A DNA stretch of 5,984 nucleotides from an uncultured Actinomycetes bacterium (GTDB lineage Bacteria; Actinomycetota; Acidimicrobiia; Acidimicrobiales; Ilumatobacteraceae), in NCBI GenBank assembly GCA_903925985.1, contig CAIYHK010000190.1:1-5984 (forward strand), given 5' to 3'. Below, piece by piece: positions 1 through 5,416 of this stretch (within the stretch, counting starts at the first letter, position 1; each line of letters begins with the position of its first letter). A program made the position numbers and the translations under genes. Below the pieces are notes generated by a model. The model made no database searches and had not been told where the DNA came from. It saw only the letters and a program-made list of their open reading frames with translations.

Positions 1-1226
1 CTGGGCAGCGAACCATCTTCGGTGGACAAAAACAATTGGTTCGATACCTCGTCAGCCATCGCCATTTCACTGGCTACGACAACATGTGCCATCGCGGTTG
101 CAGCATCAACACCTGGGCTCGAAGTTTCTTGGCTCAACAATTTCGCAATAAACGGGTCAACAGTCGCGATGTTGATTGAACTTCCACCCGTGAGTGCGGC
201 GGCGGCTATCTCTGTAACCGGTTGGTAGCCCAACTCAGCCGCATTTTCGACCGCAGCTGGAAGCAAGATCGCTGTTTGTGCGCCGTTGTCACGAATCAAG
301 TTGGCGCCAAACGAATCAAGTGGCTTGTCGGCAATCCAGATTTGTCGCTTTGTTGGGTTGGCTGAAAACAATGGGGTGGTGGTGTCTTCACCAAGTCGCA
401 TTTGGCGGGTGAATTCCGAGGTCAAGCCAGCGCGTGCCGCACCGGACGGGTCAATGCTCACATACGGCTGCGCGACCAGAGTCTGCGCGGACAAAGTACG
501 ACGCATTTGGCGCAGAAGCACTTGATATCCCGGGTTTTGTTCGTTGGTCAATCCTTCGAAAATCTCGGGTCCAATTCCAATAACCATTGGAAGTTTTGTG
601 TTGTTCACCAAGTTGATCAACCGATCAATCTGATCCTGTGTTGATTCGCTGAGTAGGGCAGTGCCATCGGGCTGCGTGACCGGCGCACTCTGCACGTTTG
701 CAACGAAAGTAGTCGGGAGGCGAGTAGGTGCGGGATCGGTCGAAGAAACGACATGAATGAAGATGGTTTGTGCCACTCGGGCATCACCGCTTTGGAACAC
801 AACAGCAAGTGGATAGATGCCAGACTCACGAATGTTCAAACCATCGCGGTCGTCGCCAGTGCGATCAATCCGAACGAACACCATGTAGTCACCGTCGACA
901 GTTCGTGAAAGTGAGGCGGTTTTGAAATTCACTTGGTCGATGACTTCAGCGTTCAAATCATCTTGAGCCACACCAAAAGATTCATAACTGGTCGCACGCT
1001 CAATCAGCCGCAACTTGAGATCACCTTGTGTAAGTTCTTCGTCGGATGCAGTAACTCTTACGACCAAGGACAAGGTGGTGGAGTCGACCACCTCAAACTC
1101 CTGGGACACCACTTGGACCGCTGGCGTGAGAGTGGCCCCTGCGGTTACAACGTTTCCTGATGGAATCGCAACAACGCTTATGAACACCAAAGCCATGAGG
1201 CAACGGAGTACCCGCATCTTCATCAT
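1..1226 (-). CDS. Secreted DUF6049-like protein, N-terminal part (runs off the left edge)
   Basis: An open frame on the minus strand starts at ATG 1226 and continues without a stop to the window edge, giving 408 codons; the C-terminus is missing. Residues 1-31 look like a Sec signal peptide: basic start (MMKMRVLR), hydrophobic core (ALVFISVVAIP), and likely cleavage at an A-x-A site (AGA, 29-31). No lipobox cysteine follows, so the mature protein is presumably extracytoplasmic. The rest is a Thr/Ser/Asp-rich, beta-like region, then segments such as RQIWIADKPLD and AILLPAAVEN that resemble actinobacterial DUF6049 proteins. Those proteins usually have a C-terminal membrane helix and sit just upstream of murJ. 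The start overlaps the stop of the GNAT gene by 4 nt (ATGA), pointing to translational coupling; ATG 1223 is an alternative start. The family's function is not established; a cell-envelope role is inferred from position only. The reading frame is firm and the family name moderately so. Confidence 0.8.
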   Translation of the reverse strand, partial: MMKMRVLRCLMALVFISVVAIPSGNVVTAGATLTPAVQVVSQEFEVVDSTTLSLVVRVTASDEELTQGDLKLRLIERATSYESFGVAQDDLNAEVIDQVNFKTASLSRTVDGDYMVFVRIDRTGDDRDGLNIRESGIYPLAVVFQSGDARVAQTIFIHVVSSTDPAPTRLPTTFVANVQSAPVTQPDGTALLSESTQDQIDRLINLVNNTKLPMVIGIGPEIFEGLTNEQNPGYQVLLRQMRRTLSAQTLVAQPYVSIDPSGAARAGLTSEFTRQMRLGEDTTTPLFSANPTKRQIWIADKPLDSFGANLIRDNGAQTAILLPAAVENAAELGYQPVTEIAAAALTGGSSINIATVDPFIAKLLSQETSSPGVDAATAMAHVVVASEMAMADEVSNQLFLSTEDGSLP

Positions 1227-1915
1227 CGACTAGTGGCTGCCTTTTCCATCACAAACAATCTTTCACCGCATAGTTCGAACCCAAAACGCTGGTAAAGCCT
1301 CAGAGCTGGCTGGTTGTCGGATTCGGTGTTTACAAACATCTTTGCAGCACCTCGTTCGGCTGCCCATCGCAGGCAGGATTCTGTAAGCAAGGCTCCAAAG
1401 CCCAGACCCTGAGCGGGGGGAAGAACCGCGATTCGTTGTAGATATGCATGATCCAAGGACGTCCCAACGAGTGCATACCCAATTCGCTGTCGACCTTGGT
1501 TCACAAAGGCGATACCTGAATATGTGGTGGCTTGCAACGCATGCGTGATTTCAGACCGAGTCATGTCCCAACCAATGGGAAATGCCTGCGCATCGATCCG
1601 TGCGGCGGAGTGGCATCGCCAGGCACTGACAGCCCAATCCTGAATCGCGATCGAGGTATTGAATCCATCAAGATCACGCTCCAACAACACGAGCTCACGT
1701 GCCTGTGTAAAGCCAAATGATTGCAGAAGTGCCGCAATGTCTGTAGTTACTGCACCAGTGCGCAAGCTCGCAGTGGGCGCCAATGTTGCGCACCACTTGG
1801 CAATGTCGTCAGTGCGTGAAGTGAGGGCCCCGGCTACGTGGCCCGAGATGAAACTGATCTTGGTCACCGCACCAACCGTGTGCACTGTTGCCAAGGTCGG
1901 GTCAATGTTCAGCAT
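1223..1915 (-). CDS. GNAT family N-acetyltransferase
   Basis: This encodes about 230 residues of an acetyl-CoA-dependent GNAT acyltransferase, probably cytoplasmic. Counting from GTG 1918, the C-terminal half holds the complete fold: strand RIGYALVG (145-152), then LQRIAVLPPAQGLGFG (160-175) with the QGLGFG pyrophosphate-binding loop (Q/R-x-x-G-x-G/A), then NQPALRLYQRFGFE (202-215), the usual N-x-x-A-x-x-L-Y-x-x-x-G-F motif. Residues 1-110 lack a clear motif, but SFGFTQARELVLLERDL (67-83) resembles the end of a GNAT fold, so the N-terminus may be a degenerate first GNAT lobe. The substrate cannot be read from sequence; Rim-type protein acetylation or small-molecule acetylation are both possible. 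I prefer ATG 1915 to the adjacent GTG 1918 because a TACCTT hexamer lies 7 nt upstream and there is no Shine-Dalgarno sequence. The gene is coupled by ATGA overlap to the DUF6049-like gene. In mycobacteria the equivalent slot holds a NUDIX hydrolase. Confidence 0.9.
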   Translation of the reverse strand: MLNIDPTLATVHTVGAVTKISFISGHVAGALTSRTDDIAKWCATLAPTASLRTGAVTTDIAALLQSFGFTQARELVLLERDLDGFNTSIAIQDWAVSAWRCHSAARIDAQAFPIGWDMTRSEITHALQATTYSGIAFVNQGRQRIGYALVGTSLDHAYLQRIAVLPPAQGLGFGALLTESCLRWAAERGAAKMFVNTESDNQPALRLYQRFGFELCGERLFVMEKAATSR

Positions 1916-1922
1916 CACAGAG

Positions 1923-1928
1923 AAGGTA
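1923..1928 (-). promoter_or_regulatory. Candidate -10 element (TACCTT) for a leaderless GNAT-DUF6049 transcript
   Basis: On the minus strand TACCTT fits the actinobacterial minimal -10 pattern TAnnnT. It is followed by 7 nt and then ATG at 1915, the spacing at which transcription would begin on the start codon. No Shine-Dalgarno sequence precedes that ATG at a usable distance, which agrees with leaderless translation. I see no good -35 hexamer. TAnnnT is short, so chance occurrence is possible. Confidence 0.35.
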
Positions 1929-1953
1929 GCCCCCGAGTTCAGAGTCTCACGCC

Positions 1954-1959
1954 TAGGCT
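1954..1959 (+). promoter_or_regulatory. Candidate -10 element (TAGGCT) for the pcnA operon
   Basis: TAGGCT matches TAnnnT and lies 9 nt before ATG 1969 of pcnA, predicting a start of transcription a few bases before or at the start codon. It overlaps an 8-bp palindrome, GCCTAGGC (1951-1958), that could also be an operator half or a chance restriction-site-like sequence. No Shine-Dalgarno sequence or clear -35 box is present in the 53-bp divergent region. Confidence 0.25.
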
Positions 1960-1968
1960 TCTTGCAAC

Positions 1969-3378
1969 ATGGTGCCAGAGCGTTTTTCTCCCGTGCTTGA
2001 GGAACTCAAGCCCTTGGCCCGTCTGTTCGCAGACGCTGGTCACCACTTGTATCTAGTCGGGGGTACCGTCCGCGACCTTTTTCTGGATTCAGGCACGATT
2101 GATGTCGATGCAATTGATTTTGATGCAACAACCGATGCCCATCCAGAGCAGATCAAGGCGATCGTTTCTGGTTGGGCCGACACCGTGTGGACCCAAGGGG
2201 AAAAGTTCGGGACGATCGGGCTCAAAAAGAACGGCCGCTCTTACGAGATAACAACTCATCGCGCCGAGGCGTACTCTCCCGATTCACGCAACCCTGAAGT
2301 GCGATTCGGGGACAACATCGAAGACGATCTTGCGCGTCGCGACTTCACCATCAATGCAATGGCCCTCGAAGTTACAAGCGATGCACCAACTCTGGTTGAT
2401 CCGTACGGCGGCATCGTCGACTTGATGTCCAAGGTGTTGCGCACACCACTTTCGCCCGAAGAAAGCTTCAACGACGATCCATTGCGAATGTTGCGTGCTG
2501 CGCGGTTCATCGCGCGCATGGAACTTGTGCCAGTGCCCGAACTCGTGACGGCGGCTCGGGACTTGCACGAACGCCTCGGAATCGTCTCGCGGGAACGCAT
2601 TCGCGTGGAGCTCGACAAGTTGATTACCGCCGATCACCCTTCAGCGGGGCTCTGGTTCGTAGTTGATACGGGGCTTGCAACGATGTTCTTGCCCGAATTG
2701 CCAGCGATGCGACTGGAACAAGACCCCATTCATCGGCACAAAGATGTGCTGACTCACACCTTGGCGGTGGTTGAAAACGTGCGGCCAAACGCCCACGACG
2801 ATTTTGATTTCCGCATCACACGGCTCTCTGCGCTTTTCCACGATGTAGGCAAACCAAAGACTCGTTCGGTGAAACAAGGCAAAGGGGTGTCGTTTCATCA
2901 TCACGAAGTAGTTGGTGCGCGCATGACCCGCGACCGCCTTCGGGAACTTAAGTATCCGAATGAAGATGTGGAAGCAATTACGGAACTTGTTGCTTTGCAC
3001 CTTCGTTTCCATACGTATCAGATGGGATGGACTGACTCCGCTGTGCGCCGCTACGTGCGCGATGCAGGAGAGCTCCTGAACGAACTGAACGTCCTGACTC
3101 GCTGTGACTGCACCACTCGGAACGAGAAAAAAGCGCGACTCTTGTCTGAGCGCATGGATGATCTGGAGAATCGCATCGCCGAACTCGCCGGGAAGGAGGA
3201 ACTTGCTGCTTTACGCCCAGAGATGGACGGCGTTCAGGTCATGGAGTTCCTTGGAATTAGACCGGGCCGGGAAGTTGGCGAAGCACTTGATTTCCTGATG
3301 GAAATTCGCCTTGAAGAGGGGCTTGTTGGCGACCACGAGATCCGTGAAAGATTAAAGGCGTGGTGGACGAACCGATGA
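1969..3378 (+). CDS. pcnA: CCA tRNA nucleotidyltransferase (actinobacterial PcnA type, with HD domain)
   Basis: A 469-residue class II nucleotidyltransferase that builds or repairs the 3'-CCA end of tRNAs from CTP and ATP in the cytoplasm. The catalytic head domain is intact: VGGTVRD (30-36), the metal-binding pair D50-x-D52 in IDFDATTDA, and RRDFTINAMA (123-132). The nucleotide-selecting region follows, with DPLRMLRAARF (170-180) and ERIRVELDKL (209-218). A C-terminal HD phosphohydrolase-like domain follows, with H263, the H291-D292 pair in LFHDVGKP, and FHHHE (309-313). Length and domain order match the actinobacterial family annotated as pcnA. Despite that symbol, CCA addition is the expected activity rather than poly(A) synthesis. 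ATG 1969 begins the frame; GTG 1972 is an alternative. There is no Shine-Dalgarno sequence, so the mRNA may be leaderless or nearly so. The stop overlaps the next start as ATGA. Divergence from an acetyltransferase-DUF6049 pair is the familiar actinobacterial setting. Confidence 0.97.
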   Translation: MVPERFSPVLEELKPLARLFADAGHHLYLVGGTVRDLFLDSGTIDVDAIDFDATTDAHPEQIKAIVSGWADTVWTQGEKFGTIGLKKNGRSYEITTHRAEAYSPDSRNPEVRFGDNIEDDLARRDFTINAMALEVTSDAPTLVDPYGGIVDLMSKVLRTPLSPEESFNDDPLRMLRAARFIARMELVPVPELVTAARDLHERLGIVSRERIRVELDKLITADHPSAGLWFVVDTGLATMFLPELPAMRLEQDPIHRHKDVLTHTLAVVENVRPNAHDDFDFRITRLSALFHDVGKPKTRSVKQGKGVSFHHHEVVGARMTRDRLRELKYPNEDVEAITELVALHLRFHTYQMGWTDSAVRRYVRDAGELLNELNVLTRCDCTTRNEKKARLLSERMDDLENRIAELAGKEELAALRPEMDGVQVMEFLGIRPGREVGEALDFLMEIRLEEGLVGDHEIRERLKAWWTNR

Positions 3379-3794
3379 GCGAGAGCCAGACGCCGTTCTC
3401 TTCGGGGTCACTGCGTGGGGCATCGCGCGGGGCGGTGGTCGATCACCGTCTGGCGCGTCGTTCATTGATTATTGAATTCAAAAAGGGTCGGCTTCGTCGC
3501 GATCAGGTGTGCGATGCACACCCAGAACTCATGCGTGCAGCGCGAAACTTCGGTGAAGAAACAAAAATCTCGTGCCCTATCTGCGAGCAGGACAAGTTGG
3601 TGTTGGTGACTTATGTGTTTGGTCCACGCCTGCCAGCTCACGGCCGCGTTTTGAGTAAACCCAAAGAAGCAGTTCCATTCACGCGTGGCAATGACCAGTA
3701 CACCGCATACGTAGTGGAGGCTTGTCGGACATGCGCATGGCACCATCTCCTTCGCGTCTTGCCGATTGGTGGCCGCAGGCGCAAGGCTGGGTGA
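3375..3794 (+). CDS. DUF5318 family zinc-ribbon-like protein
   Basis: This encodes a small protein of 139 residues that I recognise as DUF5318, the family of mycobacterial Rv0049. Hallmarks are a basic N-terminal segment VDHRLARRSLI (22-32), VCDAHPELMRAARNFG (45-60), and two cysteine pairs, CPIC (67-70) and CRTC (117-120), followed by AWHHLLR. The four cysteines probably bind one zinc ion. The interval includes LVLVTYVFGPR, a strand typical of the family. No signal peptide or membrane helix is seen, so it is cytoplasmic. The function is unknown to me; the zinc ribbon and basic tail (GGRRRKAG) allow nucleic-acid or protein binding, but that is inference. I chose ATG 3375 because it overlaps the pcnA stop as ATGA and has a weak GGA at 3365-3367; GTG codons at 3360 and 3363 would add up to five residues. 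In mycobacteria the family lies beside ponA1; a place between pcnA and folB is unusual. Confidence 0.88.
   Translation: MSESQTPFSSGSLRGASRGAVVDHRLARRSLIIEFKKGRLRRDQVCDAHPELMRAARNFGEETKISCPICEQDKLVLVTYVFGPRLPAHGRVLSKPKEAVPFTRGNDQYTAYVVEACRTCAWHHLLRVLPIGGRRRKAG
3783..3786 (+). promoter_or_regulatory. Weak ribosome binding site (AAGG) supporting the folB GTG start
   Basis: AAGG lies 9 nt before GTG 3796, inside the 3' end of the DUF5318 gene. It favours that GTG over the in-frame GTG at 3766, which would add ten residues that do not belong to the FolB fold and would overlap DUF5318 by 29 nt. Confidence 0.3.
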
Positions 3795-3795
3795 C

Positions 3796-4158
3796 GTGTC
3801 AACTGATCGTATTGATATTTCCGGGTTACGGCTTGTAGCGCTGATCGGCGCATTGCCACATGAACGCGAGGCGCGCCAGCCTCTCCAGATTGATCTTTCA
3901 ATTCATGCCAACCTTGCACGCGCCGGAAAATCTGACGCACTGGACGACACTGTTCACTACGGCGATGTTTGTGACGCAGTAGTTGCCCTCGTTGAGACCA
4001 GTGAATTCATTCTTCTTGAACGCATGGCACAGGCAATTGCAGATCTTGTGTTGCGATTTCCATTGGTAGATGGTGTGGATGTGAAGGTCACCAAACTTCG
4101 CCCACCCATTGCGGCCACGGTTGACAACACTTCTGTCTCAATAACCCGGACCAAGTAA
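3796..4158 (+). CDS. folB: Dihydroneopterin aldolase
   Basis: A 120-residue FolB, which cleaves 7,8-dihydroneopterin to 6-hydroxymethyl-7,8-dihydropterin and glycolaldehyde in folate synthesis; members usually form octamers in the cytoplasm. Full length is seen. The N-terminal strand ISGLRLVALIGALPHERE (8-25) carries the Glu of the active site (E23). VHYGDV (53-58) gives the catalytic Tyr55, LLERMAQ (73-79) the pterin-anchoring Glu75, and VTKLRPPI (98-105) the catalytic Lys100. These positions nearly coincide with the Glu, Tyr and Lys known from the Staphylococcus aureus enzyme. The start is GTG 3796, one base after the DUF5318 stop. The usual E-x-x-x-G-Q stretch is changed to EREARQ, a mild departure. 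It is followed after 3 nt by folK, which uses its product directly. Confidence 0.95.
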   Translation: MSTDRIDISGLRLVALIGALPHEREARQPLQIDLSIHANLARAGKSDALDDTVHYGDVCDAVVALVETSEFILLERMAQAIADLVLRFPLVDGVDVKVTKLRPPIAATVDNTSVSITRTK

Positions 4159-4161
4159 GCC

Positions 4162-4641
4162 GTGGGCCATCGCGCAATAGTTGCTCTCGGGAGCAATCTC
4201 GATGGTCCAATAGGTGATCGAGTTGCGAACCTGCGTTTTGGAATCGAGCGCCTCACTCCTGTTAACGCACAATCACATGTTTTTGAAACCGCGCCCATCG
4301 GTGGGCCCGATAACCAAGGGGCGTATCTGAATATGGTTGCCCTGATTGACACAAACCTTGATCCTTTGGCATTGCTTAGGCAACTGAATGACATCGAAGC
4401 CGCATCAGGCCGCGTGCGGTTGGTCCATTGGGGCCCACGCACACTTGACCTCGACATTCTTTTTTACGATGACATCACGCTGACTAGTGATGTGTTGACA
4501 ATTCCACATCCGCGCTATGCGGAACGACGGTTTGTTCTTGCACCTCTGAGCCAGGTTGCGCCCGAGCGGTGTCCACTTGGCTGGGAAAAGAGCCTTCCAC
4601 CCGATGAAGTTACTGATCGCGGGTTGCTCGAAAACCTCTGA
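4162..4641 (+). CDS. folK: 6-hydroxymethyl-7,8-dihydropterin pyrophosphokinase (HPPK)
   Basis: A 159-residue HPPK that transfers pyrophosphate from ATP to 6-hydroxymethyl-dihydropterin, making the substrate of dihydropteroate synthase. Motifs are complete: AIVALGSNLDG (5-15); FETAPIGG (41-48), near the pterin pocket; NMVALIDT (57-64); E79, R84 and R86 of the flexible catalytic loop; W90; and GPRTLDLDILFY (91-102), whose D96 and D98 bind two magnesium ions. IPHPRYAERRFVLAPLSQVAPE follows, as in the family. The start is GTG 4162, three bases after the folB stop, with only a weak GGA (4148-4150) upstream. The C-terminus ends at TGA 4639-4641, one base before the stop of the convergent DHPS-like gene, leaving no room for an independent terminator. 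Confidence 0.97.
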   Translation: MGHRAIVALGSNLDGPIGDRVANLRFGIERLTPVNAQSHVFETAPIGGPDNQGAYLNMVALIDTNLDPLALLRQLNDIEAASGRVRLVHWGPRTLDLDILFYDDITLTSDVLTIPHPRYAERRFVLAPLSQVAPERCPLGWEKSLPPDEVTDRGLLENL

Positions 4642-4642
4642 G

Positions 4643-5395
4643 TTATTTGCTACCGAGAATGCGTGCCTCAAACCGGCGCACTTTGCCCGGATAGTGAGCG
4701 CGACCATATTCAGGTTGGCGCTCAACGATGATTTCCAACAACTCATCGTGTTGAGCGGTCTCTTTCCAGGGCAGAGCGATGTAAAGCGGAAGACCAAAGC
4801 AACGCAGCTCGTTCATATTTGAATACACGCGCTTTTGATACACGTATCGCTCTTCCCACGGCCAGTTTGAAGGAGCGAACCCAGTTCCCGGATCGATGAT
4901 GCACCTGGCACGCATGCCAAACCGATCAGCATCAGCGAGGCGGCCCTCAAAGAATTCAATCATCGTGCCGATTGGGTCTGTGCGCACCATCTCCATCTCA
5001 CGTGGATTTGGACCCGAGAGAAAAGGTACGACCACATCGCAGTTGTTCTCGGCGGCGACTTCCCACATCTCGTCGGTCTGCATTCCATTCGCTGCGTTCA
5101 AAACGGTCACACCTGCTGCGAAAGCGCGCCGCGCAACCTCAGGCCGCCAGGTATCAATGCTCACGGGCAGTCCATAAGAACACAGCACAGGAATGATCTC
5201 TTCCAACCGCGACCACTCTTCCTGCCAGGCAACAACGCTTGCATTGTCAGTTGAGCCCTGGCCACCGAGGTCGAATCCATTTGCCCCATCGGCGATGAGA
5301 GTGTCGGCTCTGCGCCGTGCATCTTCTGGTGTGATCACAATGGAATCAGCATTCAAAGAATCGGGGGAAGCGTTGACTACGCCGTACAAGAACAT
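4643..5395 (-). CDS. Divergent dihydropteroate synthase-like (FolP2-type) pterin-binding protein
   Basis: A 250-residue TIM-barrel protein of the dihydropteroate synthase family, whose standard members join p-aminobenzoate to dihydropterin pyrophosphate. Numbering is from ATG 5395. GVVNASPDSL (5-14) is motif 1 with its Asn and Asp. DLGGQGSTDNA (42-52) replaces the usual D-x-G-G-E-S-T-R-P-G, with one inserted residue and Arg changed to Asp. SIDTWRPEVA (79-88) and IIDPGTGF (166-173) are standard. VLNAANG (98-104) has lost the Asp of I-N-D. LPWK (208-211) stands where S-R-K is expected, keeping only the Lys, and the C-terminal R-V-H-D strand is not recognisable; the protein is about 20-30 residues short. 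True synthase activity is therefore doubtful. In M. tuberculosis folP2, reported to lack synthase activity, also neighbours gpgS. ATG 5395 is preferred over the longer TTG 5401, which lies inside the promoter. A corrinoid or pterin methyltransferase relative is less likely. Confidence 0.85.
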   Translation of the reverse strand: MFLYGVVNASPDSLNADSIVITPEDARRRADTLIADGANGFDLGGQGSTDNASVVAWQEEWSRLEEIIPVLCSYGLPVSIDTWRPEVARRAFAAGVTVLNAANGMQTDEMWEVAAENNCDVVVPFLSGPNPREMEMVRTDPIGTMIEFFEGRLADADRFGMRARCIIDPGTGFAPSNWPWEERYVYQKRVYSNMNELRCFGLPLYIALPWKETAQHDELLEIIVERQPEYGRAHYPGKVRRFEARILGSK

Positions 5396-5402
5396 CGTCA
5401 AG

Positions 5403-5408
5403 TACCGT
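5403..5408 (+). promoter_or_regulatory. gpgS: Candidate -10 element (TACCGT) for leaderless gpgS
   Basis: TACCGT fits TAnnnT and lies 8 nt before GTG 5417, so transcription would start at or within a base or two of the start codon. No Shine-Dalgarno sequence precedes the GTG. A TTGACT sequence (5373-5378) resembles a -35 box but is 24 nt away, which is too far for normal spacing. Confidence 0.4.
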
Positions 5409-5409
5409 A
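5404..5409 (-). promoter_or_regulatory. Candidate -10 element (TACGGT) for the leaderless DHPS-like gene
   Basis: This is the mirror image of the gpgS hexamer: TACGGT on the minus strand, 8 nt before ATG 5395. It shares five base pairs with the plus-strand -10, so RNA polymerase could not occupy both at once. No Shine-Dalgarno sequence and no clear -35 box are seen. Confidence 0.4.
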
Positions 5410-5416
5410 CTTAAAC

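Larger units (their letters stand above)
5400..5412. promoter_or_regulatory. Perfect 13-bp inverted repeat AAGTAC-C-GTACTT in a 21-bp divergent intergenic region
   Basis: The two 6-bp arms are exact reverse complements around base 5406. The site fills most of the gap between the DHPS-like gene (first base 5395, minus) and gpgS (first base 5417, plus). Its centre is 11 nt from each start codon. It can be read as a symmetric -10 element (TACCGTA core), as the operator of a dimeric regulator, or both. Confidence 0.6.

Noticed and set aside
22..1233. Several plus-strand open frames of 70-80 codons in the first 1.2 kb
   Set aside because: They lie antisense to one long uninterrupted minus-strand frame with a signal peptide and family-like sequence; none has a recognisable motif.
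1951..1958. Palindrome GCCTAGGC as an operator
   Set aside because: Eight bases occur often by chance, there is no second copy nearby, and the arms do not extend further.
2256..3012. Minus-strand open frames of 117-123 codons inside pcnA
   Set aside because: They are antisense to conserved catalytic and HD-domain sequence of PcnA and show no domain of their own.
3957..4457. A 166-codon minus-strand open frame across folB and folK
   Set aside because: It is Ser/Arg/Thr-rich, spans two conserved plus-strand genes and has no recognisable motif, so it is a shadow frame.
4624..4636. Possible terminator stem GGTT/AACC at the end of folK
   Set aside because: Only four base pairs, no GC-rich stem and no T-run follow.
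5373..5378. TTGACT as a -35 box for gpgS
   Set aside because: The match to TTGACA is good, but it lies 24 nt from the TACCGT hexamer, and nothing resembling a -10 box lies 16-18 nt downstream.
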